Assembly: GCA_910589635.1 (NCBI GenBank)
Contig: CAJUTD010000015.1
Span: 29,845 to 40,587, forward strand
DNA: 10,743 nucleotides
Direction: 5' to 3'
Source of the DNA: an uncultured Lachnospiraceae bacterium
GTDB taxonomy: Bacteria > Bacillota > Clostridia > Lachnospirales > Lachnospiraceae
The translations under genes were made by a program, and so were the position numbers. The notes beneath the pieces are model-generated. The model was not told the DNA's origin, ran no database searches, and was given only the letters and a program-made list of their open reading frames with translations. Positions 1-5,895 of this stretch are shown here, piece after piece; within the stretch, counting starts at the first letter, position 1, and every line of letters begins with the position of its first letter.

Positions 1-333
1 GGATTTGCCTTTCGGTGGCTTGGGTCCTGCATAGCGGTGAAATCCATATCCGATTCCCTGTACTGCACCCTCTGGTGAAGATATTGTTCTCCCTGGTGAA
101 ATGGCTTTCTTAATTTTATCTGTTGCAGGAATATCCCAAATAACCCAATGCGTAAATCTTTTAATCGGATGACTCAAATCTTCAAGAGTGATAAGAAAAG
201 TCTTGGCATGTGGAGATAAGTTTTTTATGATAAATTCTGGAGAAATGTCTTTCCCCCGCCCAGTATTCTCTACTGGAATTTTCCCTTCGTTTTTTATTCC
301 TATACATTCAAATTCAAGAGTATTTTTTTCCAT
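1..333 (-). CDS. YbhB/YbcL-type PEBP (Raf-kinase-inhibitor-like) protein, 3' end cut by window edge
   Basis: The reverse strand gives 111 codons from an ATG at 333-331 with no stop before the left edge, so the C-terminus is outside the window. Family motifs seen: an early segment ending in KDISPEF, where the family has a 'D.SP.l.W' motif; FTHWVIWDIPA, matching the conserved H-W-v...IPa strand; and GYGFHRYAGPKPPKGK, matching the GY.GP.PP.G ligand-pocket loop. Bacterial family members are small, usually 150-180 residues and cytoplasmic or periplasmic; this one starts without a signal peptide, so it is probably cytoplasmic. Their biochemical role is not settled; they bind anionic ligands in a conserved pocket. 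An AGGAG site at 347-343 lies 9 nt from the start. It is downstream of and co-oriented with the TetR gene and probably shares its promoter, which would make it the regulated target. Family assignment is firm; the function is unknown. Confidence 0.85.
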   Translation of the reverse strand, partial: MEKNTLEFECIGIKNEGKIPVENTGRGKDISPEFIIKNLSPHAKTFLITLEDLSHPIKRFTHWVIWDIPATDKIKKAISPGRTISSPEGAVQGIGYGFHRYAGPKPPKGKS

Positions 334-371
334 TTCCTATTTCTCCTAATTTCTTTTTATTTCGATTGTTC

Positions 372-482
372 CTACAGCTTAAAACTTGGTTCTTGAATAA
401 CCGTTATATGCTGCATTTCTGTTGCAATCAAAGTTCCTGCTTCAAAAACGGTTTCATTCTTTCGTTTCTCCTTGTAAATCAT
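372..482 (-). pseudogene. Possible remnant ORF of 36 codons between tetR and the PEBP gene
   Basis: On the reverse strand an open frame runs from an ATG at 482-480, inside the tetR 3' end, to a TAG at 374-372. Its second half reads like genuine protein (ending HITVIQEPSFKL). The ATG has no clear ribosome site. In contrast, a good AAGGAG near 471-466 (reverse strand) precedes a different ATG, in an ATGA overlap with the tetR stop, which opens only nine codons in another frame. One reading is that a gene translationally coupled to tetR has been frameshifted and deleted, leaving its beginning. The ending faintly resembles the entry strand of GyrI-like effector-binding domains, but that is a weak impression. 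It could equally be chance. No function is assigned. Confidence 0.25.
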
Positions 483-1032
483 GGATACCATTCAATATCG
501 TTTTCAGTGCAAAATCAAAGCTGTCATTTATTGACAGAGGATTCCCATATCCGCCGTGACTTTCAATAGACGAAAAACCTTGCAGGAATCCCCGAAACAT
601 ACGCACAATATGCACTTTCTGTATTTCACTTAACTCATATGCATCAAGAACTTGGAAGAAAACGGACACCATCCCTTGTGTCGCTTGTAAATGTTCCTCT
701 GATTGATACATATTGTACCATTGCATAGCCTCAAACAATCCTTTATGCTCGGCAACAAAGCGGCGGTATGCAAAACATATAGCTATTATTGCATCATCCT
801 TAGACTTTCCTATGGCAGCTTTTGTGATTTTTTGTTCTAAAAAACACCAACCATACAACATAAGCTCTTTGTTTAACTCATCAAGTCCACCGTTAAAATG
901 CTTATATAATGATGGGGATTTTACGCCTAATTCTGCTGCTAAAAGTTTTAAAGTTACGTTGGCAATACCTCTCTCGTCTGCCATATTAGCCGCCGCTTCT
1001 ATAATTGTTTTTCTATCTAAACCTATTTTCAT
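454..1032 (-). CDS. TetR/AcrR-family transcriptional regulator with WHG-type C-terminal domain
   Basis: The protein has 192 residues, typical for the family. Residues 7-52 form the TetR DNA-binding domain: RKTIIEAAANMADERG (helix 1), then a helix-turn-helix at about 27-46 with LAAELGVKSPSLYKHF, very close to the family signature. The rest is helical; the stretch MFRGFLQGFSSIE...GGYGNP near residues 145-165 matches the WHG-type TetR C-terminal ligand domain. It probably acts as a ligand-released repressor. The ATG at 1032 follows AAAAAAGGAATAG on the reverse strand, 9 nt after GGA. A perfect 8-3-8 palindrome covers the predicted transcription start, indicating autorepression. The PEBP gene downstream in the same direction is the most likely co-regulated target. 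The ligand cannot be inferred. Base composition looks more AT-rich than the genes to the right, perhaps indicating different ancestry. Confidence 0.93.
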   Translation of the reverse strand: MKIGLDRKTIIEAAANMADERGIANVTLKLLAAELGVKSPSLYKHFNGGLDELNKELMLYGWCFLEQKITKAAIGKSKDDAIIAICFAYRRFVAEHKGLFEAMQWYNMYQSEEHLQATQGMVSVFFQVLDAYELSEIQKVHIVRMFRGFLQGFSSIESHGGYGNPLSINDSFDFALKTILNGIHDLQGETKE

Positions 1033-1054
1033 ATTGGCTATTCCTTTTTTGTTT

Positions 1055-1073
1055 TAGCTAATTATATTAGCTA
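1055..1073. promoter_or_regulatory. Probable TetR operator, perfect inverted repeat
   Basis: TAGCTAATTATATTAGCTA is a perfect inverted repeat of two 8-bp arms around a 3-bp centre. It lies directly downstream of the tetR -10 box and covers the expected transcription start. An overlapping 5-1-5 palindrome, GCTATTATAGC (1070-1080), spans the -10 itself. TetR proteins usually bind palindromes of this size placed in their own promoter, so autorepression is the natural inference. Confidence 0.75.
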
Positions 1074-1101
1074 TTATAGCGTTTGGATTTGCCAGTGTCA
1101 A
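1073..1101 (-). promoter_or_regulatory. Consensus vegetative promoter for the tetR-PEBP operon
   Basis: Read on the reverse strand, TTGACA (1101-1096) and TATAAT (1078-1073) are separated by exactly 17 bp. Both hexamers match the sigma-70/SigA consensus perfectly. Transcription would begin around 1066, inside the palindromic operator. Such a strong promoter is consistent with a gene held off by its own repressor. Confidence 0.88.
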
Positions 1102-1121
1102 TATGTGAAAAAAGAGTGCAG

Positions 1122-1150
1122 TTGAAAAAATAATCATCGAAGGTTATAAT
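1122..1150 (+). promoter_or_regulatory. Vegetative promoter for the DUF4253 gene
   Basis: TTGAAA (1122-1127) and TATAAT (1145-1150) are 17 bp apart, five and six matches to the SigA consensus. The start would fall near 1157, leaving a very short leader before the GGAGGG ribosome site at 1161-1166, 7 nt from the ATG. It is divergent from the tetR promoter, with 20 bp between the two -35 boxes, but does not overlap the palindromic operator. Confidence 0.75.
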
Positions 1151-1173
1151 ATGGTAAAAAGGAGGGAATAAAG

Positions 1174-1896
1174 ATGGATGAGTCAACAAAGAAAATAGCG
1201 GAGAGTTTTCAGTGCAAATACACATTATTTGAGAAGGGAACAGACCCGGAACTGGCAGAACAGGCGTACCGCGAAGCTCTGGATAAGGGGAAAGCAGGCG
1301 GCTTTTGGCCGGCGTTGATCTGCCTGGATGAGTATGCGGTAGAATGGCTTTTGGAAGTTGTTAAAGAGGAATATGACAGGGATGAAATTATTGCCGGCTG
1401 CGGGGAAAATGGCAAAGAAATTTTAGAGCAACGTTTTGCAGAATATACACAAGAGTGTGAGGAAGAGGAATTGGAAGATATGCTTGGCGAGGAGACGGAA
1501 GGCGAAGAATTGCATCACTTTATTGGCTATATGTCCTTCAGCGATGCGATGCTGGAGGCAGACACGCTGCTACTGGAGATTCCTGTAAAACATCCCTGGG
1601 AGATTGTTGGTTACCTGCCCATGGGCGGGTGGAATGAGTGTCCTTCCCCTGAGGAAATGATTGCTATCTGTAAATACTGGTTTGGGAAATATCAGGCAAT
1701 TCCGGCTGTATTCACACATGATGTAATGGAATTTTATGCACCCAATAAACTGAATGGCGTCGACAGCATGGAAGCGGCGAAGGAGCATTATGCGTTTTGT
1801 GTAGACCGGGTGGAACAGGGAACGAGCACTTATAAAATATCGGAACTGGCGGCAGGACTGGCAGAATCAGACGTCTGGTATTTCTGGTGGGATTGA
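1174..1896 (+). CDS. DUF4253 domain-containing protein
   Basis: A 240-residue soluble protein with no signal peptide or membrane segment. The C-terminal half (about 135-240) carries the DUF4253 hallmarks: WEIVGYLPMGGWNECPSPEE, then KYWFGKYQAIPAVFTHDVMEF, an FCVDRVEQGT segment, and the ending SDVWYFWWD. The N-terminal half is acidic; QAYREALDKGKAGGFWPALI resembles the strand entering the same fold, and residues 90-115 are nearly all Glu/Asp. The start has an excellent GGAGGG site. DUF4253 has no established function; in Firmicutes and Actinobacteria such genes are often isolated or next to toxin- or immunity-like genes, which is general context and is not shown here. It appears to be a single-gene unit: its own promoter lies upstream, and 172 bp separate it from the next gene. 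Domain call firm, role unknown. Confidence 0.88.
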   Translation: MDESTKKIAESFQCKYTLFEKGTDPELAEQAYREALDKGKAGGFWPALICLDEYAVEWLLEVVKEEYDRDEIIAGCGENGKEILEQRFAEYTQECEEEELEDMLGEETEGEELHHFIGYMSFSDAMLEADTLLLEIPVKHPWEIVGYLPMGGWNECPSPEEMIAICKYWFGKYQAIPAVFTHDVMEFYAPNKLNGVDSMEAAKEHYAFCVDRVEQGTSTYKISELAAGLAESDVWYFWWD

Positions 1897-1999
1897 GGAA
1901 AATATACAACGAACGCCGAATGAAGTTGAACATGGCAAAATTATCATCTAAAAAGACAAAACTGACATAAAATTATGCAAAAATGACAATTCAGAATTC

Positions 2000-2028
2000 T
2001 TGAAAAAATATACAGTTTGTGATAGCAT
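2000..2028 (+). promoter_or_regulatory. Candidate promoter for the methyl-accepting protein gene
   Basis: TTGAAA (2000-2005) and TAGCAT (2023-2028) lie 17 bp apart, 40 bp upstream of the chosen ATG. The -35 is good; the -10 matches only four of six. No sigma-D-type motility promoter was seen. The in-frame TTG at 2000 is more plausibly this -35 box than a start codon. Confidence 0.4.
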
Positions 2029-2068
2029 AATTCAGATAGAATACAAATTGTTGCAAAGGAGAGCACAG

Positions 2069-3565
2069 ATGAATGAGATGAAAAAGGCTTACAATAGAGA
2101 GAAATCTGTAAATCAGTTTTTGCTTATTATCATTACCATCATGGATTTGTTCCTGTTTTTTGGGTATTTTAGTGATTATAGCAAGGGAAATATTGGGCTG
2201 GGATTTTTGCTGGCAGTGGAGCTGACAGTTTTAATTTCTATGATTGCTGATTATGCAGTATTCCTGCATCAAAAGGACAGCAGGATATTTAAACATGTCT
2301 CTGTGACCGGGTATATGATTGTCTATGCAATTGCACTTTTGGGGGCGCAGAATGATTTGGTGTTTGCCCTTGTTTTTCCGCTGACCGTCGTTTATATCCT
2401 TTACTTTGATTATAATTTGATTTTGCGTATTGCAGTTGTCTATAGCCTGATTACAGTTGTTGATTTGATTTATTTGGTGGCAATGAAAAAAACACTTCCC
2501 TCCGGTGCGGAATTAAACAGCACTTCCCTGCTTATTCAGGGCGCGACCGTCATTGTTTACTTGATTGTGCTGTGCGGAACAACCAAGATTTCCAACCGCA
2601 ACAATAATGATAAGATTTCTAACTTAAACGAGGAGAAAGAAAAGAGCAACCAGCTTCTTGACGATGTGCTGAGGGTAGCGCAGGCCGTGAAGGATAATTC
2701 GTCAAAGGCAGGAGATTACATAAATATCCTCAGCCAGAATGTGGATACCACGGCGCAGGCGCTCAGCGGCATTTCTGAGGGGAACGCCCACAGTGCGGAG
2801 AGCATAGAGAGGCAGACGGTTATGACGGAGAATATCCAAGGCATGATTGAGCGCACAAAAGAGATGTCCGATCAGATGTTAGAGTTGGCAAGACAGTCCA
2901 TGGGGGCTGTAGATGAGGGACAGAGGACGATGGACACCTTGCAGGAACAGTCTGGGAAAATGCAGACATATAATGGGCAGGTTGTGTCTTCTGTGGAGCA
3001 GCTGATTGAAAACGCGCGGGAAGTGGATGAGATTACGGAACAGATCTTTGCTATTTCCAGTCAGACCAATCTTCTGGCCCTCAATGCGTCTATTGAGAGT
3101 GCGCGCGCCGGAGAGGCGGGACGCGGATTTGCCGTGGTAGCGGAGGAGATTCGCGTGCTGGCAGACGAGACCAGGAAATTGACAGAGAATATCCAGAAAA
3201 TTGTGCAGCAGCTTCGACAGAATGCAGATATGGCAAAATCTACGGTGGACAATGTTATGGCAAATTCCAGTGAAGAGCATTCCCTGATTCAGAGCGCAGA
3301 GGAACAATTTTCCGATATTGGCGGGCGCATGGGTGAATTAAACGAGAATGTCGGGGAAATTTATGAGAAGATAGAGGAGATTCTGCAATCTAACAATGTG
3401 ATTGTAGACAGTATCAACCAGATTTCAGCCGTGAGTGAGGAAGTGTCTGCAAACACGCAGCAGGCAGTGGAACTGGGCGAAGATACGAGCCGTAAGGCAA
3501 AGCAGGCGCAGGAGCGGATGGAGGAATTGATGCAGACTGTACAGACAATTGAAAAGTATATGTAG
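2069..3565 (+). CDS. Methyl-accepting chemotaxis-type protein with polytopic membrane sensor, no HAMP
   Basis: The ATG at 2069 is chosen because AGGAG (2057-2061) lies 7 nt upstream; an in-frame TTG at 2000 would add 23 residues but has no ribosome site. The 498-residue protein starts with about six hydrophobic segments (roughly 16-36, 43-66, 77-93, 97-113, 118-138, 153-171) joined by short loops, so there is no large extracytoplasmic ligand domain and no recognisable HAMP. Residues 185-498 form a long coiled-coil signalling domain. Its hairpin tip at 322-362 contains SSQTNLLALNASIESARAGE and GRGFAVVAEEIRVLA, the classic CheA/CheW-contact region. It should modulate a CheA kinase from the membrane, perhaps sensing the bilayer, an intramembrane ligand or energy state. 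No other chemotaxis or flagellar gene is present, so it is an orphan receptor or an actor in a non-motility pathway. Glu/Gln-rich heptads flank the tip as possible methylation sites. Confidence 0.93.
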   Translation: MNEMKKAYNREKSVNQFLLIIITIMDLFLFFGYFSDYSKGNIGLGFLLAVELTVLISMIADYAVFLHQKDSRIFKHVSVTGYMIVYAIALLGAQNDLVFALVFPLTVVYILYFDYNLILRIAVVYSLITVVDLIYLVAMKKTLPSGAELNSTSLLIQGATVIVYLIVLCGTTKISNRNNNDKISNLNEEKEKSNQLLDDVLRVAQAVKDNSSKAGDYINILSQNVDTTAQALSGISEGNAHSAESIERQTVMTENIQGMIERTKEMSDQMLELARQSMGAVDEGQRTMDTLQEQSGKMQTYNGQVVSSVEQLIENAREVDEITEQIFAISSQTNLLALNASIESARAGEAGRGFAVVAEEIRVLADETRKLTENIQKIVQQLRQNADMAKSTVDNVMANSSEEHSLIQSAEEQFSDIGGRMGELNENVGEIYEKIEEILQSNNVIVDSINQISAVSEEVSANTQQAVELGEDTSRKAKQAQERMEELMQTVQTIEKYM

Positions 3566-3641
3566 CTTGCCCGGGGAGAAGAATATGCAGCTTCCTCGGA
3601 GGTATGAAAGGAGAAAAATATACACTTTTCCCGGAGGGAAG
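3558..3641. repeat. Three degenerate copies of a short C/G-centred hairpin motif
   Basis: Similar units occur at 3558-3581, 3583-3602 and 3618-3641. Each begins ATAT-purine-pyrimidine-A, continues with CTT-like bases and ends in a C-rich/G-rich inverted core: GCCCGGGGAGAAG, TTCCTCGGAGG and TTTTCCCGGAGGGAAG. The third can fold into a 6-bp stem with loop GGA, but no T-run follows, so it is a poor intrinsic terminator. Starts are 25 and 35 bp apart. The stop codon of the methyl-accepting gene lies inside the first copy. The units could be transcript-stabilising hairpins, protein-binding sites or a decayed tandem repeat. Confidence 0.5.
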
Positions 3642-3659
3642 TTTGGATTATGTCAACCT

Positions 3660-3711
3660 TACATAAAATTTACATTTTCCTGCATACATTTTGACACAAA
3701 TGAGTTAAAAT
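3660..3711 (+). promoter_or_regulatory. Direct TACAT repeats and candidate promoter upstream of the two-component operon
   Basis: TACAT occurs at 3660-3664, 3671-3675 and 3685-3689, with starts 11 and 14 bp apart; the last two are followed by TTT. About one helical turn between direct repeats is typical of OmpR/PhoB-type response-regulator sites. Nearby are a TTGACA (3691-3696) and a TAAAAT (3706-3711), but their mutual spacing is too short for one promoter. With 17-bp spacing, TAAAAT would use the poor hexamer CATACA (3683-3688), overlapping the third repeat, which would suit an activated promoter. The rest of the gap to 3819 shows no gene. Confidence 0.3.
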
Positions 3712-3819
3712 ATAGAGAAGAGCTTTGCTGTATTGAAGATGAATAGAAATAGCTTCGTTCAGATATAGTAAGAAAATGCGACCTACATAGAGTATAGCAC
3801 AAATAAGGAAAATGTTTAC

Positions 3820-4482
3820 ATGATAAAAATTTTAATTGTAGAAGATGACCCGAATATTGCGAAACTGGTGGAAGCTACAGTTGCCATTGGCGGCTATGAG
3901 AGCGAATTGTGCGACAATGGCGCCGAGGCATTTGAGAAGATAGAAGGCGGTAATTTTGATTTGGTGCTGCTGGATGTGATGTTGCCGGATATGAGCGGCT
4001 TTGAGATTATGCGTAAGCGCACGAACACAGATGCGCCGGTAATATTTATTACAGCCAAACAGGAGCTGACAGATAAGGTGCGAGGGTTGCGCCTGGGGGC
4101 AGAAGATTATATTGTGAAACCTTTTGAGGCAATGGAGCTTCTGGCAAGGATAGAGGTAATCCTACGCCGGGTGAAGCGGATTGAACGCGTGTACCATTAT
4201 GGGGACATCACGGTCAACGTGGAGGAGCATACTTGTAAAGCGGGCGGCGAGGATGTCTATCTTACGCCGAAGGAATTTGACGTTCTAATCTTTTTCATGC
4301 AGCACAAGGATGTTGCAATTTCCAGGGAACGTTTGCTGTCTGCTGTCTGGGGATTTGAATATGAGGGCGAGAGCCGGACGATTGATATCCATATCCAGCA
4401 GTTACGAAAGAAGCTGGATTTAAAGGACAAGCTGGTGACAATTCCGAAACTGGGGTACCGCCTGGAGAGCGCAAAGGAGTAG
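3820..4482 (+). CDS. OmpR/PhoB-family response regulator
   Basis: A 220-residue regulator of usual length. The receiver domain (1-115) has the acidic pair D9/D10, the phospho-acceptor D52 in LVLLDVMLPDMSG, the switch T78 in VIFITAK and K100 in DYIVKPF; all are intact, so it should be phosphorylated normally. Residues about 128-217 are the winged-helix DNA-binding domain: LTPKEFDVLIFF, then SRERLLSAVWG, recognition helix RTIDIHIQQLRKKL and the C-terminal hairpin VTIPKLGYRLE. AAGGAA (3805-3810) lies 9 nt before the ATG. Only 3 nt separate it from the sensor kinase gene, whose ribosome site lies within its last codons, so the pair is co-translated. Target genes cannot be read from sequence, though the downstream membrane-protein gene is in the same operon. 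No family symbol is safe, since many similar regulators exist per genome. Confidence 0.95.
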   Translation: MIKILIVEDDPNIAKLVEATVAIGGYESELCDNGAEAFEKIEGGNFDLVLLDVMLPDMSGFEIMRKRTNTDAPVIFITAKQELTDKVRGLRLGAEDYIVKPFEAMELLARIEVILRRVKRIERVYHYGDITVNVEEHTCKAGGEDVYLTPKEFDVLIFFMQHKDVAISRERLLSAVWGFEYEGESRTIDIHIQQLRKKLDLKDKLVTIPKLGYRLESAKE

Positions 4483-4485
4483 TTC

Positions 4486-5895
4486 ATGAAACTTTGGCAG
4501 AAAATATTTCTATATACTTTGATACTGGTAATGCTTGCAGTGAGCATGACCAGTATTTTGTTATTAAAAAACAGTTTTTCTTTGGCGATGGGGCAGAAGA
4601 AACAGAGTGTGTATAGTGAGCATGAGTTTTTGGTTACGAGTTTTAAGAGTATGATGCTGACGGAACGCTTGCGGGAGAATGCCGTTGTGCTGGACGAGCA
4701 GACACTGCGCAAATTTATGTCGGAAACCTTTGGCAAGGGAAGTAATGGCGTGGCGTTTTTGGACGGGGAGAAGAAGGCGGTATATGCCAGCCGGCGGATG
4801 GAGATTCCGCAAGAGATAATTGACGCAGTGGAAAAAGAAGGAGATGCTTATATGCAGGTGCAGGGGTATCAATTGTTTACGGCGTCTTCGGAGACCTTGG
4901 AAGGTAAAAATTATTATGTGGTAACGGAGAACGATATTCGGGATGTGGTGAAAATCCATGAAAACATGCTCTATGAAATTCAGATTGTCAGCATGTCCTG
5001 TGCAATTGTCATTGCATTTATCCTACTTGTTGTAGTAAAGATGCTTCTGCACCCTCTAAAGAAGGTAAATGAGGGGACCGGGGAAATTGCCTTGGGGAAT
5101 TACCGCAAACGCATTCAGGTGCGGGGGCATGATGAGCTTTCGGAGCTTGCGCGCAATATGAATATTATGGCGGAGGCGGTGGAGAGCAATGTGCGCGCAT
5201 TGGAGGATGTGGCGGAGGACCGCAAGCATTTCATCGACAATCTGTCCCATGAGATGAAGACGCCGCTTACGTCTATTTTGGGGTTCTCAGACCTCTTGCA
5301 GATTAAGAAAGACATTACAGATGAAAGCCGCATAGAGTATGCGGGAATTATTAAAGAGGAAGCAAGCCGTATGCGTACGCTTTCCGGCAAGCTGATGGAG
5401 CTGATTACCGTGGGGGAGGCGAAGTTAGAGTTTCACAAGGAGGATATGGGCAGTTTATTCCGTGAAATTGGCATTTCCCTCAAAGTTGTTGCAGACAGCC
5501 ATAAGATGCATCTATCCTGTGAGGCCCAAGAGGGAGAATTGTGCGTAGACCGGGAGCTGTTTAAATCTCTTCTCTATAATCTGGTGGATAATGCCATTAA
5601 GGCGTCAATGGAAGGTGGAGAAATCCGTGTGACGGGGAAATTTAAAGGGGGCAGGTTTTGCCTGGAAGTGGAAGACGAAGGCGTGGGCATTCCCGAGGAA
5701 GAGATTGAGAAAATCACCCAGGCATTTTATATGGTGGACAAGGCGCGCAGCCGTGCCAGCGGCGGGGCGGGACTCGGTCTGGCGCTCTGTGCGGAGATTG
5801 TGTCCGCGCATCGGGGGAATATGCGTTTTGAAAGCCGTTTGGGGGAGGGGACACGTGTCATTATCCGTATGAAAGGAGGAGAAGAACATGCGTAA
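4486..5895 (+). CDS. Membrane sensor histidine kinase with HAMP domain
   Basis: 469 residues in standard kinase order. The first membrane segment is at about 7-27, an extracytoplasmic region of about 135 residues follows (28-163), then the second membrane segment at 165-187, a HAMP linker at about 188-241 (LHPLKKVNEGTGEIALGNY...ELSELARNMN), the dimerisation/phospho-acceptor helix with H255 in LSHEMKTPLTSILGFSDLL, and an ATP-binding domain with N-box LVDNAIKA (N369), G1 box DEGVGIP (397-403) and G2 box GGAGLGLAL (426-434). All catalytic motifs are intact. It phosphorylates the regulator encoded just upstream. The extracytoplasmic part is not a recognised ligand domain, though its length and strand pattern (GVAFLDGEKKAVYAS) fit a PAS-like fold. 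An AAGGAG inside the regulator gene's end drives translation. The ATG of the following gene lies inside this gene's last codons. Confidence 0.95.
   Translation: MKLWQKIFLYTLILVMLAVSMTSILLLKNSFSLAMGQKKQSVYSEHEFLVTSFKSMMLTERLRENAVVLDEQTLRKFMSETFGKGSNGVAFLDGEKKAVYASRRMEIPQEIIDAVEKEGDAYMQVQGYQLFTASSETLEGKNYYVVTENDIRDVVKIHENMLYEIQIVSMSCAIVIAFILLVVVKMLLHPLKKVNEGTGEIALGNYRKRIQVRGHDELSELARNMNIMAEAVESNVRALEDVAEDRKHFIDNLSHEMKTPLTSILGFSDLLQIKKDITDESRIEYAGIIKEEASRMRTLSGKLMELITVGEAKLEFHKEDMGSLFREIGISLKVVADSHKMHLSCEAQEGELCVDRELFKSLLYNLVDNAIKASMEGGEIRVTGKFKGGRFCLEVEDEGVGIPEEEIEKITQAFYMVDKARSRASGGAGLGLALCAEIVSAHRGNMRFESRLGEGTRVIIRMKGGEEHA

Noticed and set aside
713..1057. Rightward ORF opposite tetR
   Set aside because: It is the complement of a clear TetR-family gene and shows no motif or ribosome site.
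1966..1977. CATAAAATTATG palindrome in the gap before the receptor gene
   Set aside because: A short AT-only-like palindrome of 5-2-5 bp is expected by chance in AT-rich spacer sequence and is not placed at a promoter element.
2000..2068. TTG start extending the methyl-accepting protein by 23 residues
   Set aside because: No ribosome site precedes it, whereas the ATG at 2069 has AGGAG at 7 nt; the TTGAAA is better read as a -35 box.
3618..3641. Intrinsic terminator after the receptor gene
   Set aside because: The stem is short and is followed by TTTGGATTATG, not by a run of T.
3549..3746. Rightward 65-codon ORF after the receptor gene
   Set aside because: It begins inside the receptor gene in another frame, spans the hairpin repeats and has no ribosome site or protein-like composition.
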